Of a stretch of 64,000 bases of DNA, positions 38,066-50,787 are shown piece after piece. Positions within the stretch are counted from its first letter, which is position 1; each line of letters starts with the position of its first letter. Source of the stretch: Tyto alba (Eukaryota; Chordata; Aves; Strigiformes; Tytonidae); NCBI RefSeq assembly GCF_018691265.1, contig NW_024881313.1, positions 11,050,501-11,114,500 on the forward strand, read 5' to 3'. A model generated the notes under the pieces. It was given only the letters and a program-made list of their open reading frames with translations, was not told the origin of the DNA and did not search any database. The translations under genes were made by a program, and so were the position numbers.

Positions 38066-39674
38066 GCAGAAATTGCTCAAGGCAAGAGTACAGTGATTAC
38101 TGGTCTCTGAGAGCAGCAGTACAGTGAGACCAGCCTAAAACCCTTCGCCTGTTCTAGCCACTGGAAGAGAACATTTCCACTCTCGGTATTTCACCTGTTT
38201 CATGATGTTGTTTGTTCCTGCTGTGTTCGGAACAAAGACATTGACTTTTGCGAGTCATTCTATTTCTAAAGAATACAGAAGAAAAATTTTAAAACTGAAT
38301 AACTATTAAATCAAACAAGTCCTAGTAAGCACCTGTACTTCAACTATTAATCCTGTTACCTAAAAGGCATATCTGGTCAGCATATAAGCAATTTAAGAAC
38401 ACACCTGACTGAATGCCTTCAATCACCAAACAGCTGTTATGAAGGTTATAATCAAGATAAAGGCAAAAGGCATCAAATTATAAAAGAAGACTCCAAATAG
38501 TCTTCATTCTTTTGTATTTGTAGTTAACAGTGGCCATCAGCAATATTACTTTAAAATAGGCTTTCCAAACCAATCTGTAATGCAGTATCAATCTGTTTCT
38601 AAATCCATGATTTTCAGTATGCAAGACCCACTTTTTCTGGCAGTGTGTAAGTGACTCCATGACTTAAAAAATAAGTGACCTAACATAAGCAGAGAGGCAC
38701 CTGAGAATAGATGCCACTTTTCAGGAGGGCAGCCTGGAAATGAGACATCATGTTTCTGCTCCCTGACCTTACCATTCTGCAGCACCAATCTCTGTGATCA
38801 GCTACCTGAAATCAGGCATAGACAGTCATTTTTAACTGTGTTAGGAACTCTTGGGTAGTAGCACACCAGCATTTGTTATGATGCCCTAAGAAGCAGGTCT
38901 CTAACCAGAAGCACTCTCTGCAAGGGCAGTCCTAACTGAGAGCTAAGTTTATTTTGGAGCTAAATAAAAAGGTTTGGTAAGTACAGATGACAGCTTAATG
39001 TCTAACAAAGCCTACATCTATTCCAAGACAGCTTTCTTGAATGACACATTCAAAGGACAATGCATCATAAACACAGTGATTTTCTCCCTCATCTCTTTAA
39101 ACATATATAGGGTTATGCACTTTTCAAGTCTCATGTAAAGACATATTAAGAATGGTCTTGCAGTGTGTCCTTTGGGACAAAAATACCTGGACTGTTAGGT
39201 ACTTCTGATCTGCACAGGGAATCACAATCTACATTCTGTCATCTGTATCATTGATCTAAATGGTAGCTCAATCCAGTAAAAAAGAAAATGAACCAAGAGA
39301 TAACAGAGGAAATGACTTCATATATAAGAAGAAACAACAATATTTAGAAATCCCTTCTGAGCAATTTTACACTTTGTGACATCATAAAGCAAGATTCACA
39401 AACCTGGCTTATATACAGAGGATTGAAATCTAACCTGCAGACCATCCTTCATGGAAACATTTCTGTAGAGGTTTCTTCTGGGTTTTCCACAGTAGCCAAC
39501 AGCAAGATTTTCCTACACTATCCAGTTAATAAATTTAGTAAGTGAATCGCACTAGCAGTGGAAATACAACTTGCAAAGTTCACTGCTCCTGAATTTGAAA
39601 GGAGATATGATTGTCTTTAAAAAGAAAAAAATTACACTCCTGGGGTTGCTACTGTATTAGCAAGAACATCAAAA

Positions 39675-39726
39675 GCTGAATTAGGGCCAATGTTTGGTAT
39701 GTACTGTAATTTTGAAAAAAATGTGA
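39675..39726 (+). repeat. Dispersed repeat, copy 1 of a pair
   Basis: Shares CCAATGTTTGGTATGT exactly, and about 45 aligned bases with a few mismatches and small gaps, with the segment at 41337-41390 in the same orientation. Both begin with a CTGAA-ATT-GGG-like word and end in TTTGAAAAAA. The family is not recognised; the pair is either two fragments of one unknown old repeat or a local duplication. Confidence 0.6.
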
Positions 39727-41186
39727 ATATATAATTATATTTATGGTTATTCTTAACACCTAAGGTCTGTTGAGAGTATGGCCTCTTTTGGACAGTTATT
39801 TATTAACTGGAAGCTCTGTCCAGTAAAGATAAATGCAGACAAAGTTTCTTTAAACACACAGGTCCTCAAAACATTCACATACAAGGAGGACTCAGCTCTA
39901 CACAGGCACAGCAACTTTCCATGTATTTTCACAAAGGCCACATAGAACTGCAATGAGCAGAGCCTGATGCAGAACCTGTCCTGCACGAACAGCACATTAC
40001 TCACGTTGTATTGTCCTGTGCTTGCACCAATAGGCAAAATAAGACAACAACTTACATGGGAAATCAGAGAAGCACTCTGTGCTCAGAACCTATTAAACCT
40101 GTGTAAAGACTAGAAGCACTGCTGTAATATTAAAATTGCCACTACTCTACCCTGCACTGGTAGGGATAAGATATTTAGGCACTCTGCTTTTTCTGGGAGG
40201 CAGATACCAAACCAAGTTGTGCTGTTTGTATATTTAGATCTTAGGCATGTGCTTCTTTTTGTGTTTTAGCTTTAGGAATGAACTAGCAGCTGTAGCAGCC
40301 TTTAGTAAGAAGTTTGCTGCATTCCAGTCATGCTTATTTCACAGCTGTACTTCCAAATCCTGCATTACTCTCACAAAGCAGTTTGGCATTATTCACGCTG
40401 TTGCAGATGACATTCCTTTCAAGGTACAACTCTCAATGCTGAGGCACAGCTTTTCTCTTTTGACCAGTTTCCTATCTCATGGCTGAGAGACCGTATGAAA
40501 GACTAAGTAAGAGAAAATCAGCAGAACAATATTGACTATATTTCATTCCCTTTTATGTCATTAGGAAATAGTGTAATTGCTCTAACAGGAGCATAGCTGA
40601 TACCATAATAAAATAATTTATTTTAAACATTTAACACCACAATTTCCTCACAGAATGGATCCATTACCAGCTCAGGGTAAGGTATTTATGTGGCAGATAC
40701 TTATGCTGTTTATAATATTACATATAACTAATGACAAACAGTAGTCCTAACATTATATTTATTAAGTAACTGAAAGTCTAAGCACAATGAATGCACAGCA
40801 TCCTATATCCTGTGACATGTTAGAAACTGTGTATATATTTAGAGAAACTGTAGAGTTTGCCATTTTCTCTACCCCCAAAAATGGAATTGCATTGGAAGTT
40901 GAATAAATTATTTTGTGTGCATAATTAAATTCTTTCATTAAAGACATTTTGTGTGAAGGGCTGACTTACATTCAATGAGTATAAAGTGACCTACACGGAG
41001 TAACTTTGACATTATTTGTAACCATGGTTACAACTACTTGATTTAAAACAATAACAATACTGCACCTTCTTATGGTAAGAAAACACAAGTGTGCGTGCAC
41101 ATTACAACAACATCCTGGTGAACCCCCAGAGAAACACTACCATCATCATCTACCACAGGAGGAAAACCCTCTAGCAGTAAAAAAAA

Positions 41187-41212
41187 TCTCAAGTTGTGCT
41201 CACAACTTGAGA
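41187..41212. repeat. 26-bp near-perfect palindrome
   Basis: TCTCAAGTTGTG (41187-41198) and CACAACTTGAGA (41201-41212) are perfect reverse complements separated only by CT. It is the longest perfect short-spaced inverted repeat noticed in the window. It does not belong to any element recognised here. Confidence 0.95.
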
Positions 41213-41281
41213 GGGATAAATGGTTGTTTGGCTTTTCAAGAACTACTAAAAGTCCTGAGCTATTTACTATTCATTAAGAAG

Positions 41282-41336
41282 AAAAAAAAAAAAAAAATGC
41301 AAAACCAAAACAGAACAACAAAAAAAAAAAAAAAAA
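41282..41336. repeat. Two A-rich runs
   Basis: A16 (41282-41297) and A17 (about 41320-41336) flank a short A/C-rich spacer. The second run directly abuts the dispersed repeat at 41337. Confidence 0.9.
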
Positions 41337-41390
41337 CAACTGAAATTGGGACCAATGTTTGGTATGTTCTATATTTGAAAAAATACTGTT
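41337..41390 (+). repeat. Dispersed repeat, copy 2 of a pair
   Basis: Counterpart of 39675-39726, 1.66 kb downstream in the same orientation, sharing the exact word CCAATGTTTGGTATGT. It follows immediately after an A-rich tract, unlike copy 1. Confidence 0.6.
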
Positions 41391-42562
41391 AAAAAAATCC
41401 TGGTGAGGAATCTAATGATGCAGAAAGTTCTTTAGAATGTTTATTCCTTTTTTTCTTGAACCATATGTTCTAGTCCCCATGCATAGGTGTGGATTTTAAA
41501 AATTTATACATGGCTTTGATTTGCAAATACAGTCATTACCTTGTAGTCATCAAAACCCATAATCCTAAATAGGCAAGCAACATGAATAACAATGTATTGA
41601 TAGTAGTAGTGAATGCCTATTTCTCCAGAAGATACTGATGAACTTCCTGGGAATGGCTGCTTGAAAGGTCCTAAGAAAAGAACCTAGATTAGTTAAAGTT
41701 AAGTGGTTCTTCAACTCCAGAGAGCATTTCGTTTATGAATAGGGTTTGGATTGGTTGATTTGATAATTTTGATTTTTTTTTTAATTAATTTAGCTGGATA
41801 GAAAAAGTCAATGACATTAACACACCTCAAAACACTGTAAAATGAAGTTCTAACAAAACCTTATATCCAAAAATAATCTAGTGAAAAGCTGAATAATTCC
41901 CTAGAAAAGTTTTAAAACCAAAATCATTGTGAAAGACAGGGTTTTTTTCAGTAGTCAAATATCTTTGCACCAATCTTTACAGACAGCTCTGTAGCTTTTA
42001 CATGTTGATGCAGCTCCCAAGACCATGGAACTGCAGTTGGGGGTCTGACAACCATTTATCTCAGGTTTGAAAAATGGACGTCAAGGAAAATGGCAGTCAG
42101 TCTGTCACTACTGCTCATGGCTGAACTTCAGCCAGACGGTCAATCTGCAATCAATACTTTTCAAAGAGTAAGTGACGGCAGATGAGTCTAGAAGTGGGGA
42201 AGGGAAGCTCAAACAAAAACACAAAGCCTCGCTCTTGGGGAAAAAAGTTTTAAAGTAAAGGGGCAGTAGAAGAAAAATGTAAACATATTGAGAGATACTT
42301 CTCTCACATGGAAAAAAATTCTGCGAGCACTTAACACAGTTCTCATTTACTTTACTAGATCTGTTTACTTTATGACTAAAAGAAAGACAGCAAGCCAAGC
42401 TTTGCAAAGCCTTTCTGGTATAACAGGGTTTGACTGAGGATTACAGCTTTTCAAGCACTCTTGCACACCTCAGTCTAATCTCCTTTTGAATGCACCCAAA
42501 CAAATCCCAAGGGCTTTTCTGGCATCCCAGTCTGCAGAGCAGTTCAAGCCAGGGTGAGTGTT

Positions 42563-42640
42563 GCCCCAGCAGTGACGGGTCCTGCCCTCCCCCTCCATGC
42601 CCGCACACGCGCTGCCACCCACCCTCACGCCGAGCTGTGC
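42563..42640. other. Small CpG-richer pocket
   Basis: About seven CpG within some 80 bases (including CCCGCACACGCGCTGCC and CACGCCGAGC), in a window where CpG is rare. It is too short for a classical CpG island, and no TATA box or initiator was identified. It could be a small unmethylated regulatory patch or a chance GC pocket. Confidence 0.4.
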
Positions 42641-43465
42641 CAGGGAACTGGACCAGCATTTGGGGGAAAATATGCTTGAGTAATAACCATTTCAGGACCA
42701 GTTCCCCCCAATCTGGTTCTGTACTGGCATAAGGAAGGAAGAAATAAGCAGCCTGGAAGAGGGAAGTGCAGAACCATCTTTTTTTAGCAGCAGTTCCAGC
42801 TTAAGCTGACTGGGATGTTGTAACAGTTGCTTGTTCTTCCCCTTTCTCTTTTTTTGAAAATAATAAAGTCAGTCTTCAGATATTCTCTCACAGGCCTGAG
42901 TAAACGAGGGGAGGCTGTTAGGTATCATGTGCTTCCAATGGATTTTCTTGCCCAAAAACCTCCTGCTGTTGCTACAACCATTATTGCTAGAACAGTCCAG
43001 GCTCCAGGAAGATCTGCTTGTTTTAAACACATGATGGTTCACAAACTACATGACATGTCATTCAACAAAATCATTAAGTAAAAGTCTTCATATTTGTCAC
43101 AATATTTGTAGACTCTATTCTAACTAGAAATTAGCCTTCTTCATACGACTATCTTATTTAAATTTCGGCATGATGCAGAACACTTCCCAGCTTAATAGTA
43201 GCATTAAATGAAATTCTGCATTAGCATTTACTCCAAACCCCTTACTTATTGTCCAGACATGTAAAGGACACAGAAAGGAAGGAGGGACTGGAATAGTTTG
43301 GGGGTGGGAGAAAATAAATTTATAAAAAGCCCCACAAAATCCACACAAAATAGTCCATTAAACTGAGGATAATTTTAATATTTTAATCTACTAGGGACCT
43401 ACTTTAACCTTTAGGTTCAAAAATATCATCAATAGTTCATCCTTAGATTCGTATGAAACAGGCCG

Positions 43466-43481
43466 AAAAAAAAAAAAAAAA
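43466..43481. repeat. Poly(A) run of 16
   Basis: Homopolymer followed by TAAAACC. No recognisable transcript upstream. Confidence 0.9.
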
Positions 43482-44710
43482 TAAAACCACCAGAACAGTA
43501 TCTCTTCCCTTCTTTGTTTATAGTCTTGGAAAACATTAAAAAAATAATTTTAATAATGTTGTTAAAGCAACAAAACAAAACACAGATAACAAAGATTAGA
43601 GTTCAGCTGATTGTTACATCAAATGTATAAGTGAATTTTGTTAGCCATTTCTTCATTTCCTCGGAGTTTTAGTAGGAAAAGATTAGCATAATATAATACT
43701 GTGACATTATAGCATTATGTGTCATATTTAAATCAGGTTTACCCCATGAGATTAATGAAGGGCATATTGCAAAACAATATGTAGTCCAAGTCTAAATATG
43801 AATAAAAATTCAATGATTCATCCATGGTCATATACAGAATGAAAGCACAGTACAACAGTGTCACATTAAAGCTCCAGATTATATTACTGTGGCTCAGTTC
43901 CAAAAAACATTGAAACAGCAGAGAAGATACTGCATAACCTATATAATTCTTTACCAAATTTTCACATCATTATAATAACATTTTCACAAGAGTTCAAATT
44001 AGATTTGGTTAGAGATAGTTTAATACTGGTTACCTTTACTCACACACCGATCAGATGGAGAAAATAGAGAAGTTTCTACATTTTATAAACATCTACCGTG
44101 TTACTAGTTAACAGTAACACACTGACTTGGTTGCCTGGGGAACATTTACGGGCTGTCATGCTTTTGAGGGATTTTTGTTTGTTTGTTTTATGTTTACTTG
44201 CTGCCTGCTCACCCCTTTGAAAGTTTTGTGCAATGCAGGAATGGTCAGGCATTTTTTCAAAAAGATACTCCCAAGGTAGCCACGTACATGAGCTAGTGAA
44301 TGAAAAGGGCAACACAGTCAGGGTGGGGTATCTGCCAGTTACACGATACTGAGGCTGAGGATATTTCCCTATGAATTTCACATTTCAAACAGAGTATCTT
44401 CATTAATTGGATAAACTGCCTTGAAATAGCACCTTCCCATCTGCGAGGTGTAGATTTTGTACATCTTGGTGCTACTACCCATGTGATGACTCTTAAAAAT
44501 ATACATTGTTTTGTGTTATTCCCAAATATTGACTTTTGTTAATCGTTCTTAGGAGAAGTAACAGTAGATTCAACTTTTAAGAGTTATCTGGGGAAACAAA
44601 TATTCTGTCCATAGTTTTCTTTTCTTAGGGGTCTAGAACTATAGAAAATAATGATTTTATTAAACTGTTGCAAGAATAGGTACAAAAGATAAGTAAGTGC
44701 ATATGTAAAT

Positions 44711-44768
44711 TCTCAGCTCCTCTGAAGTCAAACAACCTACACCAGTTTATGACATTTGATATCTGAAA
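44711..44768 (+). mobile_element. Ancient amniote CR1-type LINE tail
   Basis: TCTCAGCTCCTCTGAAGTCA, then ACCTACACCAGTTTATGAC and ATTTGATATCTG, follow the order of words in old CR1-type tails (GAAGTCAATGG, CTACACCAGTTTACACC, GAGGATCTG) known from turtles, crocodilians and birds. It is diverged, with the middle CACC block altered, and has no coding part. Confidence 0.45.
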
Positions 44769-45146
44769 CATAAATTCCAACCATTATTTTCAAATAGCAG
44801 TGAAGCAGAGAGAGTATGAGAGTTTTGAGTTCAAAGCACAAATACAGAAAAGATTATAAAACTCAACGTATTTTAGTTGGGTATATGCACATTTATGCAG
44901 ATTGGCTATGGATTATTAGGTTTCTGAAGTAATGAGTTAGGAATTTACTTCAAGCTTACAACTTGCACTTCCCAACTGTGTTCCTCGCTCCTTGGAACAC
45001 ATCTAGAACAAATTTAATCATCATGAATTCGTCCAATTGAGTTAACCTTTTCTTTTTGCTCCACCAATGAAAACCTAGGCTCATTCAACCAAAGCAAATA
45101 ACATTATCAAGGTGTACACCTGTGTAAACATAAGTCAGCCCTGTGT

Positions 45147-45181
45147 TAGTGTTCCTATGCCCCAGCTAGTGTTCCTATGCC
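45147..45181. repeat. 20-bp tandem duplication
   Basis: TAGTGTTCCTATGCC occurs at 45147-45161 and again at 45167-45181, a direct duplication with a 20-base period and almost no divergence. The near identity points to a recent slippage event or a local assembly duplication. Confidence 0.9.
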
Positions 45182-46169
45182 AAGATTTTTCTGTTGTAAT
45201 AACTGAGTGATGATCTTTGTTTCTCTATAGCTACTCTAAAGTCTGTTGTAAAATATATTTCTGAAGTAAATAACAGCACAAGCTGGGTCTGAGGATTGAC
45301 CACCAGTATGATAGACTTAATTACTTCCAATGAATTGAAAACAAACAATAGTATGTAATTGAAATTTAAGAACAAAGGATTATAATGCTCCAATTTTCTA
45401 TTATGTGTGTGCCTTTATAAATCTAGATTTCACAACATGATTAAAGACAACCTAAAATATGAGGGAGTACAGCTTATACAAGCACATTTTGTCTGTACTT
45501 GAACTAAATGGCAGCCTTTGATCTGCTTAATAACAAATCACTTTTAACCGAGAACAAAGAAGTCTAACAGTAATTACCACTTGGACATTGGTGATTTGTT
45601 TTAGTAGCTCCTGTCAAAGAACAAAAAATAAGTAAAAGGAGCAGCCACAGCCTCTTTGAAGGTGCTTATGTACTTATTATCTGTTGCATTTTTAAAAGTC
45701 AATTCAGGTACTACAGATAAATGTCTCTTTTTCTGATTCCCACCAAATAACAAGGAAGTTTGTATAAAACTTATTTATGAACTAACAGATTTAATCAATG
45801 CTGAATGTTCAGCTATTCTTCACAAACCAACATAACCTAACAAATCAAGATTTTTACTGACATGAAAACAGTATTATTTCTTGATTATTTCCCCTTATAC
45901 ATTTTAGAGTATTGGGATACATAATCTAAAATAAAGTACCAGATTTGGGGGCTATGCGAAAAGTTGACTTTCTAGTAGACTTCTTTTAGATAATTGAAGA
46001 ATGACAAGGATGAATATCAAGATGACTCTAAACATCCCTAACTTTGCTGATAATGACATGTCAAGTTAGGTTAAGTAACCATATCTTTTCCTAGATGCTA
46101 AAAGTGATTTCTGTTAACTGCTAACAGACTGCTGCTAAAATGATTGCAGCATTACCTCAGATGTTATAT

Positions 46170-46335
46170 TGTACTAGAACTGGTTGGGATGGAGTTAATT
46201 TTCTTCACCACTTCCTGTATGGTGCCATGTTTTAGATTTGTGATGAAAACAACATTGACAATACACCAATGTTTTAGCTGTGGCTGAACAGTGCTTACAT
46301 AGCATGAAGACCCTAGCTGCCAGCAAGGGTCAACC
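46170..46335 (+). mobile_element. Avian ERV LTR remnant keeping its 5' end
   Basis: Starts with TG and runs through GGGATGGAGTTAATTTTCTT, ATGGTGCCATGTTTTAGATT, TGTGATGAAAACAACATTGA, CACCAATGTTTTAGCTGTGG and GAACAGTGCTTACATAGCAT. This is, from memory, the 5' portion of a very abundant avian ERV LTR, often solitary in neoavian genomes. The similarity ends near TGCCAGCAAGG; the LTR promoter, polyadenylation part and 3' end are absent, as are internal retroviral genes. It is a diverged, truncated solo remnant without coding capacity. The 99-codon frame beginning inside it (46280-46579) continues into unrelated sequence and is not retroviral. The 3' edge is approximate. Confidence 0.75.
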
Positions 46336-49300
46336 CACTACATATATTCATGAACTACAAACATACAGTGTACAAAAGACCAAGGATAAAATACTAAATG
46401 TGACCAAACAGGGGATATATCTGATTTTTAGATACTGGCCAGTAGAAGGGTCAATGTTAAACATCAGTAATATAGCAGGAGAGCTGCTTTTTAACTTTCT
46501 TCTCCAGAAGAAAAACCATGAATCTTTAATCAAACCGCCTCATTGTTTCAAAGAATTACTGTATTTGGGGGTACTTTGAAGTGTTTCGAAATGCATACAC
46601 TGAATAGCAAAAGAGAAAAATTAACACATAGTGCCTGATAGAATAAATATTGCACAATATATGAAGATGACTACAGAAGTCTAGGAAGATGTTTCAAACA
46701 TTTATAAACTTTTTACCATGCAGCCATACTAAGATGCTGTACAAAGCACTTCTATTATATCAATCTTTAATATCTTCCCTCTCTGCCAGACAGCCAACCA
46801 TGCAGATTTTTCTCTGCCTCATGAGCCTTTGAAGCCTGACTACTAAGTGAAGTAAATCCAAGCTTCTTATTTTTCCCATTTTCCAATGCCAAAATGCTTT
46901 TCTGTCAGAAAAGTACAAAAGCCTTCTGATTTTGTTCTGCTCAAGTCTGCTACTTTCATTTTAGCCTCTTCTATGACAGAAAAACTGAGACAGTTCTAAT
47001 ATAGTCCATTAAAAGAAATATCCCAAAGAGCAGAATTCTTTCCATGGAATACTTCAAAGAAGTAGCACCAGTGCTATCTTGTGGAGAATATGAAGTTTAT
47101 AGATCAGGATGCCACCTTCCCTGCACATGTTTGAGTAAATTCTTTTAAGCACACTACTTCTGGTCCGTATCAGCAGAACCAGTGGAGAAATGGGACAAGA
47201 GAACTGCTGAATCTAAGGGCTATATTCCTCTTGCATAACATTTATTACATAAAAGCTTGTCATCCAGTCTATGCTAGTCACATCATCTCACTCTATTCTC
47301 AGTAGAAGACAATATAATTTTCTGGAGGTGATTTCAATGTCCCTACTTAAGATCACTCTAAAACGAAGCCTAACACCCTTTTTCCAATGCTGGAGAAGGC
47401 TGTCACTCTCCACTGATCAGAGAAGGATCTTATGTATGGATGTCTAAAAACTGGATGTGGTTTTGGGGGGGTCTGTTTTGCTTGGGATGAATCATACTCA
47501 AAATCCACAAAGCTTCTGGCAGTCCATACACGTCCCTGAAATTGCAGGACTGTGATCATAATATAATCTGCCAATCATTTTTGTTCGTTTTCTCTACTCA
47601 TATGTTTGACAAAACATTCACCTTACACCTACAGCCTGTAGTCACCACACCCAGGTATACTTTGGCCAGCAAGATGCTCAGCAAACTAATGCAATGGGTT
47701 TTCCTGATGTAGGGCTCTGGGCTCAAAAGGTGTCCTACAGCTGAGCAGATTCTAGTACTCATTTTATTATCACTGTCATACTTCCTTATCTTTTTAAGAA
47801 AGGGAACTTTACAATTGCTGAAAGCAATTTCAGGAACATTGGAATTCCCTGGTGCCACTTCCCAATCTCTCAAACAGATTTACCCATTGTTTCTTAAGTA
47901 CTGAGTTCCTGCTGCACTCTTAGAGCACCTACTCCCATGTATCTGTAACAGTGGTATCAAAAAGATGTTCATGTTTGATAAAATGTATTGGGAATTGCCC
48001 CATCCTTTAGCTAGCATCATAAACACAACCACAAAAGAGAAAAATGACACCATACGTTTCCTGGCCTCCTAATTCCTGAGAGGTCCCAGTGGCCATGTCA
48101 GAATCCACTAAAGATCTTCCAGGATCTTTCATTTTATCTTTTCACTTGACTCTGGCTCTCTGTCTAAGTGTATTTCATTCTTTGTCTCCCACTTTACAAG
48201 CTAAAAGCTGCTTCTTTCTCTTTGTGCACAGTGCTAAATGATCTTGATGACCAAGTCAGTACTATGTAGGGATGCATCTGTTAAAAGTGTTTAAAATAGA
48301 TCCTTCCATCTCCTATATGTGGAAAGGAGAAATAAATGGAAATAGGAATACTGGCTTGTTCAGATAAAACATTGTAAAAGACAACTATTTTTACGTTTAT
48401 AACAAGTAGTTGCATATGGCAATGTACATTGGTCATCATGGATACTAATCCATGAAGATTGGATTGAATGGGAATGGAAAGGAAAATGAGAAAATACACA
48501 GAAAAATAGGTAGCTACAAAAAAGCAAAATCCAACAAAAGTCTGGCTATAGAATGAGGTTTGGAATCATATGCTTTCAAGGGACTCCCCCTCTGGATTCA
48601 TACATCATATTTGCCTTTCTCATTCTTTTTCTTTCTCCTGCAGAATCAGTGGCAGCACTTCCACTTCCCTAGCTTGTTTGCAGGCATGCAAAATTCCCTG
48701 GATACTACTGTAGGGCTCCAGGTTTGTTTCCAAAACATAGGATCTCTGCCTGCTTGCCCTCCGATTCCATGCAGAAGGCCTGTCAGTTTGAGAGCATTTT
48801 GAGCTGCAGGTTACAAAAAAGTAGGGCAATGTTTTCTAATGAGATGCCAGAATTAGCAGAAGGTTCTTCTGTATACAAAAGACACAGCATGAGCTGAGCT
48901 ACTTTGAGAAGTCTGCCCCTCTGTTAGCTTTATAACATTGTGTGCAATGTCTATTCCACTTTGTGAAGCCTCTGTGTTGCCACGTGCAAGCTGACATTGA
49001 AGTAGAATGTTCATTCAAGATTCAAGGTGCATTTACCTCCACCCTCCTTCAGAATACCTGTGTCACTCATTTTGTATGGGAGCCATTAAGTGATAGACCA
49101 CATCCTTTCCGAGTATTTCATCTGTGTTTTCTGTACATTTGGTCAAGATAGTCACCACTTCATTTGAAACTTCATTCAGTCTCCTCCCACTCCTGTGGAA
49201 TTGAGTAACTTTGGGACCTAATTCCTGCACCAGCCCTGTGTCACCAGTTTGAAAATGAGGTAGGGAATGGAGGTTTATGGGGCAGTCTTACTGAAGCACC

Positions 49301-49659
49301 TCAAATACTACCCTACTTGAGGTTCAAAGGACAATCGCAAAGTAGACACTCAAAAGCATAGAAGCGTCATCACAGAAGATCACCACCCAAACCTTCCCAT
49401 CCCATAGAAGCACATGACAAAAAGCTTGGCTCCCCAGCCCTGCTTATCCATCACAACAGCTCATTCCATGCAGTTGAGCCAGTAAGCCAGAAAATTCAGG
49501 TGTATCAGTCTCCAGAACAGTGCACATCATCTGTTCCCAAGAGAGAGATGAGCATCAGACTATGTTCAAAATGTTGTCTTTGTTCTGGGATGTGGCCCAC
49601 TTCTGCAGTATTTTGTTGTCTAGAGTCCAACTGAGTTCTCAGTAAATAGTAAAAAACTG

Positions 49660-49690
49660 GGGGTTTTTTGTTTTGTTTTTTTTTCTTTTT
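49660..49690. repeat. G5-T-rich tract
   Basis: GGGGG followed by interrupted T runs including T9. Low complexity. Confidence 0.85.
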
Positions 49691-50699
49691 AATTATCCTC
49701 TCATTCAATCGAGATTGTAAAAAGGTTTTAATCTCTAATCTGACTGTGCTTTTAAGAAAAAGTGTGAATAAGTTCAAGAACAAGTCTTCAAGAGAAAATG
49801 GAGGTGGGCTAGAGATAGGATGACAGCTATAGGTTCACAGAAATCAACAGGGAATAGAAACATCTATCTCATCCTTAGCTTTATAGGGGCTGAGCATAGG
49901 TGTTTCTCTTATCCACTACTTTTTACAAGAAATTAATTTCACAATTACTTAGATTTCATATTAAAACATTCTAATCCTTGAGGAGAACCTATTTTCCTGA
50001 AGGTATGAGGGAAAGTAAGAGAGGCAATACTGTCAAAACTTGCACAGTCCTCTAACACACAGGGAAAATCCAGCCGTCTCTTTCCCAGTGACAAAGTTAT
50101 GGATAGTCTAAAACCACCCCAGGCAATAAATTTGCTGCATAAGTACCACTACATGTTAGAAAACACAGTCTGAGTCAAGAAAATTTAAATAAATCAGGTT
50201 TGCATGTTTCCTTTCAAAAGATATTTTAACAGTGCAATTTGAAAGAAAAAGCTACACCAAATTCTAGATTAAAAACCAATCTATTATATTACCAATACTA
50301 CCTGCCAAAAGTATTGATAACTAGGGTGACTTGGGAGCTTCACATGTTCCAGACTGTGACTTCAGCTTTAGCGTGGCTTTGATTTTCAAACTAGAATAGC
50401 CATCCTAAAAGATTTCCGAAATAATCCATTCAAAGACAGAGAAGTACAAGTGCAGGTGTCATGGCAACCCCACAAAGGCAGTGCAGATACTACATTGCTT
50501 TTACTGAAGTATTTCATTTTTCTTCAGATCACTGAAATGTCTACTAAATGCTTTTTACTTCATCAAACCAAATGTAGACAAATGCAACTCTTGTCAACAA
50601 TGCACATTTTGAAGCCTTTCCAGCAGACCCTGTTAGATCCTTTTATAGTTCTCCAAAGGAACAGTTTACTTCCTGACTTAGATGACATGGCATTAGATT

Positions 50700-50787
50700 A
50701 AAAAAAAAAAAAAAAAAAAACAAAACAAAAAAAACAACAAAACAACAACAAACCATGACAAACAAACAAACAAAAACAACAAAAAAA
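50700..50787. repeat. A-rich tract with (AAC)n and (AAAC)n
   Basis: A run of about 21 A followed by nearly 70 bases made almost only of A with single C interruptions, in AAC and AAAC units. It is the longest low-complexity block in the window. Confidence 0.95.

Larger units (their letters stand above)
28234..39670. other. Unique AT-rich DNA, no gene seen
   Basis: About 11 kb with no supportable gene. Frames of 123 codons (28315-28686 minus) and 133 codons (37056-37457 minus) have no recognisable domain, and the latter crosses a C9 run and an A7 run. Homopolymers are listed separately. A GC-richer pocket lies near 30530-30680. A perfect 16-bp palindrome is at 33519-33534. No RNA gene was recognised. 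Confidence 0.6.
41391..44710. other. Unique DNA, no gene seen
   Basis: Holds the CpG-richer pocket at 42.6 kb, an A16 run at 43466-43481 and a (TTTG)n patch at 44172-44189. The frames of 99-101 codons at 42108 and 44076 (minus) have no recognisable domain. No RNA gene recognised. Confidence 0.6.

Noticed and set aside
48642..48802. Strong acceptor-like site followed by an open stretch
   Set aside because: No adequate donor follows, the frame ends without a polyadenylation context, and the peptide is not recognised.
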